Positions 19,571 to 30,930 of a DNA stretch of 64,000 nt are shown piece by piece. The DNA is from Bolinopsis microptera. Taxonomy: Eukaryota > Ctenophora > Tentaculata > Lobata > Bolinopsidae. The notes under the pieces were generated by a model. That model made no database searches. It saw only the letters and a program-made list of their open reading frames with translations, and had not been told where the DNA came from. How positions within the stretch are numbered: position 1 is the stretch's first letter; each line of letters starts with the position of its first letter. A program made the translations under genes and the position numbers. Location: contig NC_087083.1 in the NCBI RefSeq assembly GCF_026151205.1, positions 10,537,460-10,601,459 on the forward strand. The letters run 5' to 3'.

Positions 19571-19669
19571 TTTTCCTTACTTCGATTGTAGCCAGAAACG
19601 AACCTATAGTAGTGATCAAAACATTTTTCGATCACCTGGTTCTTTTGCGATAGTGTAAACGCGACAACT

Positions 19670-20350
19670 AGCGCTGGATGGCGAAAACTAGCGCTGGATT
19701 GCGACAATTATCGAAAATTTATATTTTGCGCTGGATACGAGCGACCTAAATTACTTTACGATCTTTGAGCGACCTAAATTACTCTACGAGCGACCTAAAT
19801 TACTCTACGATCTTCGAGATTGTTCTAAAAAGGCCCCCGACAGTTGAAACCAACTTCGATCGATGCATTTTCGGACGCTGATTCCGAATCACCTCCCATG
19901 ACATAGGGTAAAAATTCTCCCCTGATATTGGCGAAAAACTGTCTCGATCACGTGATATGAAGGTATAAGGAAATTAATCTAATTTCTCGTTAGGGTTAGG
20001 GTTTTAGCATATCACATATGCTTTATTGCTTTTGTTAAGGATGGGTTAGGGTTAGTGTTGGGATCAGATTAGACCCTAATAGAGGGTTAGGGTTTCGAAT
20101 AGTCGTTCAACTTCAATTAACGGGTGATACTCGTAAAATATCTGTTCCATATATTGACCGTCGACGAGTCCAACTCGGCGCGCGTCCTGGTAGGTTGTAA
20201 ACCTACAATCGTTCAAGACCAGCTAGAGAACGGGTTGAAAAAGTCACGTGACAGTTGAGTGTAGACTTAGGGTGATTAATCATCATCCCGCTAAATATCT
20301 TTTACCAGCGCTGCGGATAGCGACAACTAGCGCTGGATAGCGCTAGTTGT
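19670..20350. repeat. Dispersed repeat containing TTAGGG runs, copy 1
   Basis: Shares CGCTGATTCCGAATCACC, ATGACATAGGGTAAAAAT, GTCACGTGAC and scattered GGTTAGGG runs with 48800-49770. The core GCTGATTCCGAAT also occurs near 27050. The telomere-like hexamers are a component of this family, not a chromosome end. Confidence 0.65.
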
Positions 20351-20889
20351 CGCCTTTAAAACAATCGCAAAAGAACCCATGTAAGCTGCCCTAAAAGCAT
20401 CAATATTATTATGGCCCAGCCGTAAGTTGAGATTCCTTCGGTTTTTGCACAGAACGTAATTATAATAATGCAACCTGTCCGGAGTTAAGTTGAATATAGA
20501 TAGGTAAGGACCGTAGAGTATGACTCTGTCCCACAATGAAGGTCGCGTTGTGTAGATTAGGCTTTGTTATGTAGACAAGAAAGTACAATTGAGTGCTGGT
20601 AGAAAAACAATCAGGTACGATGGTAAATTTAGTTTGGGATCCCCCCTCAAGAAGGAAACAAAATTTGACAGGAATAATTGTTAGGAACTTACCATCGTTT
20701 TACATTTTACAATTGAATATTGCAAATAAAATAATGCAATTTTACATATTATCTTGAAACAAATAATTTAAGGTAAAAATGACAGTTTAAATAAAGTTCT
20801 GCGTTACTCTTTTTCTATTAAAAAAAATAAAATACACGAATAATGAATATGAATACATACATTTTGAAAGCATTGTTCCTATACTAGTA

Positions 20890-21065
20890 TTATGCAGGCA
20901 AGATAGTTCCCGGGCCAGCTTCCCAGTTATGCTTGAATTGCAAGCAGAATCCCAAATTCCATCTTGTCGAACGTAGTCAGTGGCTACCCCTGTGCCATTA
21001 TTGTGTACTTAGGATACACGTTCGAGGTTAGATCTTTATGTGTGTTACTCTTTTGATAGATGAAT
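20890..21065 (+). pseudogene. Fragment of the unrecognised multicopy gene (zinc-ribbon-like part)
   Basis: Translated on the plus strand it reads PGPASQLCLNCK, later LCHYCVLRIHVRG, matching the C-terminal part of the exons at 40.9-41.6 kb. Two CxxC pairs suggest a zinc ribbon. No start or flanking exons are seen here. Confidence 0.6.
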
Positions 21066-21169
21066 GAATCCTATCAGAAATTGTCACAATGTTAGATATT
21101 TCTGAACACATTTCAAAATGTTTAAAGCTGCATCGACAGGAATTTTAAGTATTTAATATAGAGTAATTT

Positions 21170-21498
21170 GACCAAAACCCATAATCATGGGTAGAGTGTA
21201 CCGCTGCCAGTGTCTCTCTTTTCCAAACAAAAGGAAATGATATTAATTTGAGGAACCGTCCGCTAATTCAAATTGAAACCGAGAATGAAATCGGTCGCTC
21301 GCTTTTCCCATTTAATAAGCTTTATTACAATTCGTAAGCCGTGAATGAATGGGAAAAGCGAGCGACCGATTTCATTCTCGGTTTCAATTTGAATTAGCGG
21401 ACGGTTATTCAAATTAATATCATTTCCTTTTGTTTGGAAAAGAGAGACACTGGCAGCGGTACACTCTACCCATGATTATGGGTTTTGGACTTTGGTCA
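21170..21498. repeat. Foldback head of the 1.34-kb repeat family, copy 1
   Basis: Two arms of about 140 bp (outer end ACCAAAACCCATAATCATGG, inner end CGCTCGCTTTTCCCATT) in inverted orientation around a spacer of about 35 bp. The same structure recurs at 32489-32820 and 33833-34164. Confidence 0.9.
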
Positions 21499-22520
21499 AA
21501 TATCATCTCTTTTTGATTATAATGTCAGGATAATTTACACAGTCGAAACTTCATTAATAAGGAGGTAATTTCAACGATTTCGAAATTCTGCCTTTGAAAA
21601 CGTTTCCTTGTGTTTAGGTAGGTATATCTGTCGATAACCGACTGAATATGGCACTTTTTACTCATTCAAGTTGGCATTAAATTCATATATAATGCCATTT
21701 AAATATCGTGGAAAGCAGAATATATTCGAAATCACGAATGAGCAAAATTCTCACCTTTCGCACGTGCAATCTTTGGGCGGACGTTGCATGCGCATACAAT
21801 ATTGAATCACCGTAAATTTTTGCATAGTGGTATTTAATATATAGTTTGATAAGCATGAAAAGTTTCAGAAGATTTCAAAAAGAACTTGGATCACAAGGGG
21901 ACTCCAAAGTTGATAAAAATCGTGAAAATCAAAATTTTTAGTGATTTTAGCTATTTTAAATCAATTTGGGCGTGTCCCCACGTGTGCAACTTTTCGATTT
22001 TTAACTTTAAAACTAGCCTATAACACAATTTACACCTTTAAGAAGCAAAATTGAGCTCCACAACCCAAGGGATGGCCCAACACCAGAGAATACTAATTCA
22101 CAACTTTTGTGTTTTTATAAAATTATTCTTTAAAAAAGCACTAACTTCAATAGCAAATATCTTTATGAAGGAGCAAGGTAGGAATCTTTTCCGGTAGATT
22201 TTCGGAATGCTTGAACAATTATCTAAGATAAAAATGTCCTCAGATTTTGAATATAATTACTCCTTAATGGTGTAAAATCGATTTGAAAATTTCTTACTTT
22301 GTCAAAAATCAAGTTCTAAAAACACTTAATTTGATGACGTCATCAAGTGATGATGATGACGTTAAATTATTTTTCAATACAATGTAAACTGAAGTTTAAA
22401 CGATTATCTTTAAAACCTGTGGTTCGAGATGACTGTATCGTTTATACTTTTGGATCTACGGACACTTAAATGTAGGCTACAATTGACTGCAAAAGCGTCT
22501 ATACATATATAATATATATA
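21499..22520. repeat. 1.02-kb body of the foldback repeat family, copy 1
   Basis: Starts AATATCATCTCTTTTTGAT and is closely similar along its length to 31448-32490, 32821-33835 and 34163-35165. It is non-coding in all frames. Confidence 0.9.
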
Positions 22521-22668
22521 TTTACCAAAACCCATAATCATGGGTAGAGTGGACCGCTGTCAGTGTCTCTCTTTCCCAAACAAAAGGAAATGATATTAAT
22601 TTGATTGACCGTTCTCAAATGCAAAATGATACCGAGAATGAAATCGGTCGCTCGCTTTTCCCATTTGA
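22521..22668. repeat. Half foldback head (left arm only)
   Basis: Matches the left arm of the heads at 30931 and 32489, then breaks off at CTTTTCCCATTTGACT where the 22.7-kb segment starts. Confidence 0.85.
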
Positions 22669-22730
22669 CTTTAATTTTAATAGATAATAATTATTATATT
22701 TTATATATTTTTGAGTAAACATTGGCTGGT

Positions 22731-22825
22731 TTACTGCGCGGAGCTCAGCTTATGATCATTCTGTCGAATCTCTATTCGCGGTGGTTGTTCATGAACATTA
22801 TAGCCTGGGGTCCCCAGCCAGGTAA
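22731..22825 (+). mobile_element. TTACTGGG/GGTAA MITE copy nested in segment A
   Basis: Starts TTACTGCGCGGAGCTCAG, contains GAATCTCTATTCGCGG and ends CCTGGGGTCCCCAGCCAGGTAA-like sequence. It is related to the copies at 50.1-51 and 63.1 kb but is shared with copy B, so it predates that duplication. Confidence 0.75.
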
Positions 22826-23089
22826 TGGATTGTTCTTTGGGCCAGTCCCTAACAAAAAACTTAATAGTCGAGTGTAAAGTGATTCATCAGATCATCCGAT
22901 TTCCTCTTGACATATTTTAGTCCCAGTTAACCGCTATAAGACGCATTCCTCATTGCGAGGTGATTAGATAATTGGTTTACAACTCCCCCAAACCAATTAT
23001 AAAGTTTAATATTTGGCTTCCGTTACCAGTCTCCACAGCTGTTTGATTTGTTATACGTTGTACGACCGCGCGGCTCCCCCTGTATCATA

Positions 23090-23886
23090 AAAACTCTACA
23101 GTGAACTCTACAGTGAACTCTACAGTGAACTCTACAGTGAACTCTACAGTGAACTCTACAGTGAACTCTACAGTGAACTCTACAGTGAACTCTACAGTGA
23201 ACTCTACAGTGAACTCTACAGTGAACTCTACAGTGAACTCTACAGTGAACTCTACAGTGAACTCTACAGTGAACTCTACAGTGAACTCTACAGTGAACTC
23301 TACAGTGAACTCTACAGTGAACTCTACAGTGAACTCTACAGTGAACTCTACAGTGAACTCTAAAGTGAACTCTACAGTGAACTCTACAGTGAACTCTACA
23401 GTGAACTCTACAGTGAACTCTACAGTGAACTCTACAGTGAACTCTAAAGTGAACTCTACAGTGAATTCTACAGTGAACTCTACAGTGAACTCTACAGTGA
23501 ACTCTACAGTGAACTCTACAGTGAACTCTACAGTGAACTCTACAGTGAACTCTAAAGTGAACTCTACAGTGAACTCTACAGTGAACTCTACAGTGAACTC
23601 TACAGTGAACTCTACAGTGAACTCTACAGTGAACTCTAAAGTGAACTCTACAGTGAACTCTACAGTGAACTCTACAGTGAACTCTACAGTGAACTCTACA
23701 GTGAACTCTACAGTGAACTCTACAGTGAACTCTACAGTGAACTCTACAGTGAACTCTACAGTGAACTCTACAGTGAACTCTAAAGTGAACTCTACAGTGA
23801 ACTCTACAGTGAACTCTACAGTGAACTCTACAGTGAACTCTACAGTGAACTCTACAGTGAAATCTACAGTGAAATCTACAGTGAAA
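23090..23886. repeat. 12-bp minisatellite (GTGAACTCTACA), about 66 units
   Basis: Highly uniform array; scattered units read CTAAAG instead of CTACAG, one GAATTC. Because 12 is a multiple of three, all frames stay open, so ORFs such as NSTV repeats are artefacts. Confidence 0.98.
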
Positions 23887-24029
23887 CGACATTGGGGGTC
23901 ACGACGTGATACATGAATGTCTGATATAGTTGCTAGCAGTAGCTCTTCGTTGGGTATTGTATATCCTTGTTATTGTGATTGGTGACGTGTCTTTAGTGAC
24001 AACAAGACATTATTTAGATATGAGATTTT

Positions 24030-24077
24030 TATTTACTTTTATCGCTCGCTCTCGAGAGCGAGCGATAAAAGTAAATA
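24030..24077. repeat. 48-bp perfect palindrome
   Basis: Centred on CTCGAG between 24053 and 24054; arms TATTTACTTTTATCGCTCGC and complement with no spacer. Copy B (25555-25582) carries only one arm. Confidence 0.95.
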
Positions 24078-24294
24078 CGGTTTTTACTCATAGTCATTCG
24101 ATTTTTGTTCTTAAACTATTCTCTGTTCAATTTTTGATTTTGGTATAAAAATTTTGGTCAACGTGCAGAATAAAGCGAGTTATCGAACTATTTCATACGT
24201 ATCAAATTCATGGATGTGCTTTCGGTGGAGATATAACGCAGGTCGTTTAGTTATGGTTAGGGTTTTATAACATATAACTATAAGTATAAGTACA

Positions 24295-24888
24295 TACCTT
24301 ACAAGACTTTTTCATAACGTACGAAATGCGACGGTTTTTTCCGAAATTTCGCCATATTTTCGGACCGCCAAAATTTCGGTCGTCGTAATAGAACCCGTCG
24401 GATTATTTTTTAGCTTATTCCAATAATTGTGGCTTTATCGATTCATTTTGTTCTTGAAAATTTAGTGATATGATGGTGGGACAAATAAACACAATATTCC
24501 ATGACACATGATGAATTTAATGTCAAGTAATACGTTTTAAATTTACAATAAATTACATTTATGTGCTAACTTAAACGTCTTATAAGAGACTAAGTCAAGA
24601 TAAACAATTTAATACCAAACTCAATAAGTGAAACTGAAAGAGTCGAGCCGGACCCCTTAGAGGAAGATGAAGAAATCGATTTATAAGTTTCATTTTGTTT
24701 CAACATGATTTTACCAATTTTTAGAAAATTTTGAATTTCCTTTGTGTCAGAAAACAAAATGATGAAAAATACCCTTATTTTCTGTGACGTCCGAAATGTA
24801 CGGTTTTTGTTCAATTTCGCCATATTTTCGGACCGCCAAAATTTAGGTCGTCGCAAATTGGTCCGCCACAAAAATGTCTTGTAAGGTA
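24295..24888. mobile_element. MITE, 594 bp, with TACCTTACAAGAC inverted ends
   Basis: Left end TACCTTACAAGACTTTTTC, right end the complement of TACCTTACAAGACATTTTT. CGCCATATTTTCGGACCGCC occurs near both ends. No transposase is encoded; flanking TA fits a Tc1/pogo-type target. Confidence 0.8.
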
Positions 24889-25044
24889 CTCCAGATAAGA
24901 ATATAGTTAGGAATATGATTGGGGTCAGAGTAAAGGGTTTGGATCTGAATAATCCCTCAGGGCCATTTCTTTCTATAAGTTAAACGTGTTTAACTTTAAG
25001 TAAGTCATGAGTCATAATGTCTTATTTTGTGCATGTGTGAGTTT

Positions 25045-25590
25045 TTGACTTTTAATAGATAATAATTATTATATTTTATATATTTTTGAGTAAACATTGG
25101 CTGGTTTACTGCGCGGAGCTCAGCTTATGATCATTCTGTCGAATCTCTATTCGCGGTGGTTGTTCATGAACATTATAGCCTGGGGTCCCCAGCCAGGTAA
25201 TGGATTGTTCTTTGGGCCAGTCCCTAACAAAAAACCTAATAGTCGAGTGTAAAGTGATTCATCAGATCATCCGATTTCCTCTTGACATATTTTAACTACA
25301 TCATATATCATTTCAAGTCCCAGTTAACCGCTATAACTATAAGACGCATTCCTCATTGCGAGGTGATTAGATAATTGGTTTACAGCCCCCCCCCCCCCCC
25401 CCAAACCAATTATAAAGTCTAATATTTGGCTTCCGTTATCAGTCCCCACAGCTGTCTGATATAGTTGCTAGCTCTTCGTTGGGTATATTGTTTATCCTAA
25501 TTGTTATTATCATTGGTGACGTGTCGTTAAGTGATAGCAAGACATTTAGATATGAGAGCGAGCGCTAAAAGTAAATACGGTTTTTAGTTT
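25045..25590. repeat. Dispersed segment, copy B
   Basis: The uninterrupted counterpart of 22669-24090. It includes a MITE copy at 25106-25200 and a C16 run at 25387-25402, and it reads straight from CACAGCTGT to CTGATATAG where copy A has its minisatellite. Confidence 0.85.
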
Positions 25591-26051
25591 TACTCATTCC
25601 ATCCTTGATCTTTCCATAATTTTGAATACAATTTCTTCCACATTATATATACAGTTACACAGTATATCAGGTTGCATTGTTCCGTAAAAATGAATAACGT
25701 GATCCATGATGAGTTATTTCATATTTTTCCCTAGACGGTTATCAGTTATTATATATATATATATATATGGTAGAAAGAAAACTCCACTTGAGGATGTGAG
25801 GAGAGTTAGGACTCCTCAATAACTACATTAAATACATTCCTTCTGTATCATCCTCAATAAATGTAATATATTTGTAGTGTTGTAATTATTTTAAAATCTA
25901 TTATATTTAATATTTCTGTCTTTTATTAGTATCCTTTAATGAAATATTTTTTATTGATATCTTTGATTGATTGTTACTATTATTATATACATCTGAACTC
26001 TGAAGTGTACCGTGCTTTGATTAACATGTCTCAGTAGCAGAAGTTAAGAAG

Positions 26052-26573
26052 ATGAAGATAATATTAGCTATAATAGCTGCAAGTTGTATTGTGATTTGTA
26101 CCAACGCTATCAGTTGTTATCAGTGTAGCGAGGCAGCCTTCAAGTACGACTCCGATGCCACGAAGGAAATTATGGAATCAAATGGTGGATTGTTCAAGAC
26201 CGGAGATTTACCTGCGGGCTGTGACTCATCCAGCATGATGCCTTGTGATGAAAGTCAAATCAAAATGGTCTGCGCAACTGTAAGCTTAATTGTAGAAGGT
26301 GAATCAATGACAGTTGACATGATCGGAAGAGTGTGTCTGCCGGACGGTTCCACTGCGGAAAACACGGAGGATGCCATGTGTGAAGATTTAGAAGACGATG
26401 TAGGAGATAACAATGTTATTTCCTGCAAATTGGAAGTCTGCAGTACTGATAACTGCAACATGATATCCCAGGACGACGGAGAAAGGGAGAACTATGTATC
26501 CTCGGAAAGTAAACTAACATTCTCTTTCCTTCTCATCCAGCTTGTCTCTTTCCTTGCAGTCACTCTATTTTAA
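26052..26573 (+). CDS. Secreted or GPI-anchored Ly6/uPAR-like protein
   Basis: A single-exon ORF of 173 residues. Residues 1-19 are a hydrophobic signal peptide ending TNA. The mature start ISCYQC is the usual opening of the Ly6/uPAR three-finger fold (Cys 22 and 25). Further Cys are spaced along the chain, ending with CSTDNCN, the conserved Cys-Asn end of the fold. After a polar linker the last 20 residues are hydrophobic (LTFSFLLIQLVSFLAVTLF), as in GPI-anchor signals, so cell-surface attachment is likely. The acidic middle (DAMCEDLEDDVGDN) is longer than in compact Ly6 proteins. A transcript could include upstream untranslated exons. The ligand is unknown. Confidence 0.85.
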   Translation: MKIILAIIAASCIVICTNAISCYQCSEAAFKYDSDATKEIMESNGGLFKTGDLPAGCDSSSMMPCDESQIKMVCATVSLIVEGESMTVDMIGRVCLPDGSTAENTEDAMCEDLEDDVGDNNVISCKLEVCSTDNCNMISQDDGERENYVSSESKLTFSFLLIQLVSFLAVTLF

Positions 26574-26579
26574 GCTTAA

Positions 26580-27570
26580 CAAGACTTAGACGAAAAAATG
26601 TAACGATTTATGTGACATAAATAATTATAGCGTATATCGTTACGAATTATAAGGGTAATATTATGTAGAGTTAGATTATTCTATGCATGTAATGATAACG
26701 ATAAGATCTTTATTCTTCACGTCCTGTAATGTTAGTTTTAGGTCTGAAAAAATCAATACAACACGTTTAATATCATGGTGGTCGATTGTATCGACATTTT
26801 TATATGTTTTGGGTGCTCATAGTTATACTCATTGCAAAATATGTTTTCTTTTTCTCACAACCTGGCTTTGTTACAACTATATTACATTTTTCGGAATGGA
26901 AAGTTACACTGGTAACTAATTGTACTAAAGATGTACTAATGTAGAACTTTTGAAAATGGTTTGTAGACTTCCGAAGCTTTTAAAACTTTTATGCTATATT
27001 TACGAGTTTAAATTTGTTATAAAATAGCTAGATGAATTTATTTTTGAACGCTGATTCCGAATTAATCTACAGGTCAAAATGTTGTGTCATATTGCATATA
27101 TAATAGCTTGATTATGATGGTCATCGAGCCATTTAGCATAATATTTTGCTTCAATATAATAAGTGCTCCTCCATAAATGTAATTAAAATCGTATGCATGG
27201 GCCTCTCACAGTCTCAGTGCTGGAGCAATAGCTCTAGTAGACCGGATGGAGTGGTGGAGAGGGTGACAGACAACTGAACCCAATTGAACCTAGTTCTCAC
27301 GCAGTTAACAGGCACCCAATCAGCTGAATTGGGTGACCAATCAACTTAAATCCCAAATCGACAACTGAACCCCAAACCCATGTCATAAACAGGATTAAAC
27401 AGGATTAAACATGAAATTACCAGAGAGAACACTAACGGACTCGTCTTGGCTATACAAGAATGAATAAATCAATGTATAAAATTATCAAAACTGCACCAAA
27501 ACTGGAAATACGACAACTGAACCCATCGTTCGGATTTTCAGGCCCTCCTTCTTCGCAGGAGACTGTGGTC
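26580..27570. other. Non-coding stretch after the Ly6-like gene
   Basis: A+T-rich with no supported gene. GCTGATTCCGAAT near 27050 is a fragment of the repeat at 19670-20350. Confidence 0.4.
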
Positions 27571-27574
27571 ATTA

Positions 27575-27824
27575 TCACTATCACAGTGCTGGCAAGCACG
27601 ACCGGTGCATTTATTGTGGGTATACTATGTACCCCCTTTACTATTATACCCCCTTTACTATTATACCCCCTTTGGTACACGTTACAAGCCTCTTTCGTGT
27701 ACGCGAAGAGGCTTGTAACGTGGCCAAATAGGGCGTCTAGACGTTGACCATATCGACTGCAAAAAAAGTTTCAGGTTTCAGGAACATCGGGAAGTGGGTT
27801 TTCTAGAACCCCTGTTTTACGACA
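27575..27824 (-). repeat. Repeat family A, minus copy, first part (split by the LINE)
   Basis: Reverse-orientation copy of the units at 35.2-38.1 kb: TATCACAGTGCTGGCAAGC, ACCCCCTTTACTATTATA units, GGGCGTCTAGACGTTGACCA and AACCCCTGTTTTACGACA. It contains a hairpin around 27667-27726. The remainder lies at 30887-30912. Confidence 0.85.
27814..27824. repeat. Target-site duplication of the LINE, left copy
   Basis: GTTTTACGACA here and again at 30887-30897. The rebuilt empty site reads CCTGTTTTACGACAGATTGT, as in the intact repeat copies. Confidence 0.9.
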
Positions 27825-27859
27825 ACCCCTGTTTTTAGACAAAATCCCCCCTCACTTTT

Positions 27860-28579
27860 ATGATGACACACGATAACAGCACTAGGGTTCAAGCCCCTAA
27901 CTACTCAGTGGCAGCTAGCTCCCTGTATGACGGGCCCTCCCTAAAACCCCCGGGAGGGGTGGGTCCTGATAGTTGCAGCAACCCTGTTACTACCCTTTTA
28001 GTTCGTAGGAAAACCCCTTTTCAGGTTAGCACCTTCAACTGTAGGACTCTCAACCCTGTATCACGTAAACAGGAGTTAGCTCACTCAGCCTTCATGCATC
28101 ATAATGATGTTATCTCCTTGCAAGAGCATCGCCAACACCACAAAGAATCCCTAAGAATTGAAAACATCTTATCATATCAGCTCATCACTGCTTCTGCTAC
28201 GAAGAATTCAGTTAATGCGTCAGTTGGTGGTGTTGGGTTTCTTTTATCTCCTAGAATTCAGAAATCTCTCCTATCTGTAGAGAAAGTTAATAGCAGAATC
28301 ATCTTGCTCCATGTAAACGGGAATCCTCGCCTCACAGTCCTCTCCTGTTATGCTCCTACTAACTGCAGTGATATTGAAGATAAAACTGCATTCTACAACG
28401 CTCTAACCAGGATCATCTCTAAGGTGCCTCCTCACAACATGCTAGCAGTGTGCGGTGATTTCAACGCGAAGCTCAGTAATAGCTACGGTTTCACATACCA
28501 TCAGTCAACCAACGACAACGGCGAACGACTACTGGATCTGGTAGACCAACACCAACCGCTGTTTCCAGAAACCGGCTAA
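27860..28579 (+). pseudogene. LINE endonuclease part, up to a frameshift
   Basis: 239 codons with exonuclease/endonuclease/phosphatase motifs: STFNCRTLN, ISLQEH, LSCYAPTN and GDFNAKL. Near 28545-28560 the frame changes: this ORF stops at 28577, while the continuation with HQIDFVLWRKKW and VGSDHRIV is in another frame and runs into the RT ORF. A single-base indel is the simplest reading. Confidence 0.85.
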
Positions 28580-28661
28580 TAAAATTTGGACCTATGAAGA
28601 CCCCAAAAGAGCAAAGCATCAAATTGACTTTGTACTCTGGCGTAAGAAGTGGGCAAACAGT

Positions 28662-30878
28662 GTGAAGAACTGTCAAGCGTACAACATCATGCAAACTGTC
28701 GGTTCAGATCACCGGATTGTAACATGTTTTGTTCAAGCCAGCTACAGAGTCAACAAAACTCCAGCACGGGACCCTCTTAGGAGCATTGACTGGACTCCAC
28801 TGATCCACGATTCCATCATGAAACACCAGTATGCAGTGGAAGTGAAAAACAGGTACAGTGTACTCCTAGAGGAAGCAGAGCTCGAGTCCGACTACGACCT
28901 GCTCGTTAAAAGCGTTACAAGCACAGCACTTAAGGTGTTGCCAAAAAAGAGGAAGAGGAAACGGGAAAATCCTTACAACGATCCTAATATTGCACACCAT
29001 CGCAATATCCTAAAGGATGCGTCCCTGAGTCACAGGATTTCCCCCTCTTTTTCGTCCAAGGAAAAGCTTGAAGACGCAAAGAAGCAACTGGACGAAGCCT
29101 ATAATGCTGCTACTTCACAGCACATTCGACAACAGACTGACCTGCTGGAGAAAACTAACCCTGAGCACAGGCATCGCAGTTCCTGGCACATCATCAGGCA
29201 ACTAACATCTTCCGACACTGTGCCATACTGCAAAGTGCCAGGAGGCACTACCGAAGAACGGCTCAACATCTGGTTCGAGCACTTCAAGTCCCTTCTAGGC
29301 ACAGAACAGCCTCCGCCGGACCTCACCCTCCCCTTCTTCAACCAGCGAGTCTCTGACACCCTGCCCATCAGCTGCTCATCCTTCAGCATGTCAGAACTCG
29401 ACACGGTTCTGAAGTCCGCCAAATCCTCCAAGTCACCCGGTCTGGATAGCATCCCTCCCTCAGTCTGGAAGCTTCCCCAGCTACGTGAAAACCTCCTCGG
29501 ATTCTGTAACAAAGCACTCATGGATGGTGTGATCCCTCAAGCCTGGAAAACGGCCTCAATCATTCCTATCCCCAAAAAGGGTGATCTTACTAATCCAGGA
29601 AACTACCGTGGCATTTCACTGGCACCGGTTGCAGCGAAAGTTTTTAACAAGCTCATCCTCAACCGGATCTACCCATTCATTGATCCCCTCTTGCGGCCAA
29701 ACCAAAATGGTTTCCGTAGAGGAAGATCCACACTCCCACAGGTCCTTGCCCTACGTCGTATACTCGAGGAATGCAAGATCGGAAATCGCTCAGCCGCAAT
29801 TGTGTTTGTCGATTTTTCGAAAGCGTTCGACAGCATTAACCGGGATGCCCTTTTCCACATCCTCTCCCTCTACGGTATCCCTGCTCCACTTGTAGATGCT
29901 ATCAGGCTTCTTTATGACTCATCGTTCTCTCGTGTCCAGACCATCGACGGCCTTACTGACTTTTTTAGGACACTTATTGGAGTTCTCCAAGGGGACACTC
30001 TAGCACCCTTTCTCTTCATCATCGTCCTTGACTATGTCCTAAGAAGCTGCATGGGTGAAGAATTCGGTCTTACCATCGTGCCTAGGAAAAGTCGAAGAGT
30101 GCCTGCGGTCAAAATCACAGACCTTGACTTTGCTGATGATTTGGCCTTAATGTCAGACACCATAGAGCAAGTCCAACTTCTGCTGACAGACCTTGAAAAT
30201 GCAGCCGCACAAGTTGGTCTTGCTATGAATGCTTCTAAGACCGAGTTCATGACCATCAACATCCCTGACACTGTCGACTTACATTCCATCTCAGGCCGCC
30301 AGATTAAACAGGTTGATGACTTTAAATACCTCGGCTCTTTTATTGCGGACAGTAGAAAGGATTTCAACACAAGGAAAGGAATGGCCTGGTCAGCCTGTAT
30401 TAAACTGCAAAAAGTCTGGTCCTCTGGCATTTCCGAACAACTGAAAGTCAAGTTCTTTAGAGCCTGTGTCGAACCAGTATTGCTCTATGGATCAGAGACA
30501 TGGACCATAAACAAGCAGCTTGAGAAGCGCCTCAACGGATGCTACACCCGTCTTTTAATGAAGGCCAAGAACATCTCGTGGAAGAAACATCCAACCCTCA
30601 AGCAGATCTATGGCAACCTTCCATCTATTGCCTCAGTGGTTGCGTCGAGGCGTTCCAGATTTGCTGGGCATTGCATGAGAGCTTCTGACCAAGTTATCTC
30701 CACTATCCTCCCCTGGCGACTTGCCCAATCCGGCCGTGGAAGGAGACCACTTACCTTCCTAGACGTAGTAGCTCGTGACACTGGGCTCCAGTTAGACGAC
30801 CTTCGAACTGTTATGTGCGATCGAGACGTGTGGAGGCAGACAGTGAATGGGATTTCGATTGAGGATCGCCCAAAGTAA
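28662..30878 (+). pseudogene. LINE reverse transcriptase part
   Basis: 738 codons from an arbitrary GTG; the frame is open upstream to about 28550. It begins with the endonuclease end (VGSDHRIV). RT motifs follow: SSKSPGLDSIPPSVWK, IIPIPKKGD, NQNGFRRGRST, FVDFSKAFDS, GVLQGDTLAPFLF and DLDFADDLAL with the catalytic Asp pair. The C-terminal part with RRSRFAGHCMR and RDVWRQTV is typical of RTE-related elements. The RT itself is intact; only the frameshift near 28550 separates it from the endonuclease. Confidence 0.9.
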
Positions 30879-30886
30879 GTAAGTAA

Positions 30887-30912
30887 GTTTTACGACAGAT
30901 TGTCGTGATATC
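30887..30912 (-). repeat. Repeat family A, minus copy, remainder after the LINE
   Basis: Starts with the second GTTTTACGACA and ends GATTGTCGTGATATC, the terminus of the family. Confidence 0.8.
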
Positions 30913-30930
30913 TATCTATATATATACATT

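Larger units (their letters stand above)
22669..24090. repeat. Dispersed segment, copy A, with a minisatellite insertion and a palindrome
   Basis: Matches 25045-25590 (copy B): GAGTAAACATTGGCTGGTTT, ATAATTGGTTTACA, GTTGCTAGC, GGTGACGTGTC and AAAAGTAAATACGG occur in the same order. Copy A has an extra stretch of about 880 bp (23042-23920), mostly a 12-bp minisatellite, and an inverted extension at 24030-24077. Confidence 0.85.
27825..30886 (+). mobile_element. RTE-like LINE retrotransposon, 3.06 kb, one frameshift
   Basis: A non-LTR element with one coding region for an apurinic endonuclease and a reverse transcriptase, and no gag-like ORF1. Its length, its short untranslated ends and a 3' tail of tandem TAAG units fit the RTE group. 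It is inserted in family A with an exact 11-bp duplication (27814-27824, 30887-30897), so both ends are real and the 5' end is full or nearly full length. Confidence 0.9.

Noticed and set aside
19152-19653. YGLYTASI-type ORFs
   Set aside because: Translations of the 10-bp CTATACGGCC repeat in overlapping frames.
23023-23916. Open frames of 271 and 289 codons on opposite strands (NSTV and HCRV repeats)
   Set aside because: The 12-bp period keeps frames open. There is no non-repeat coding sequence on either side, and the copy without the minisatellite has no ORF.
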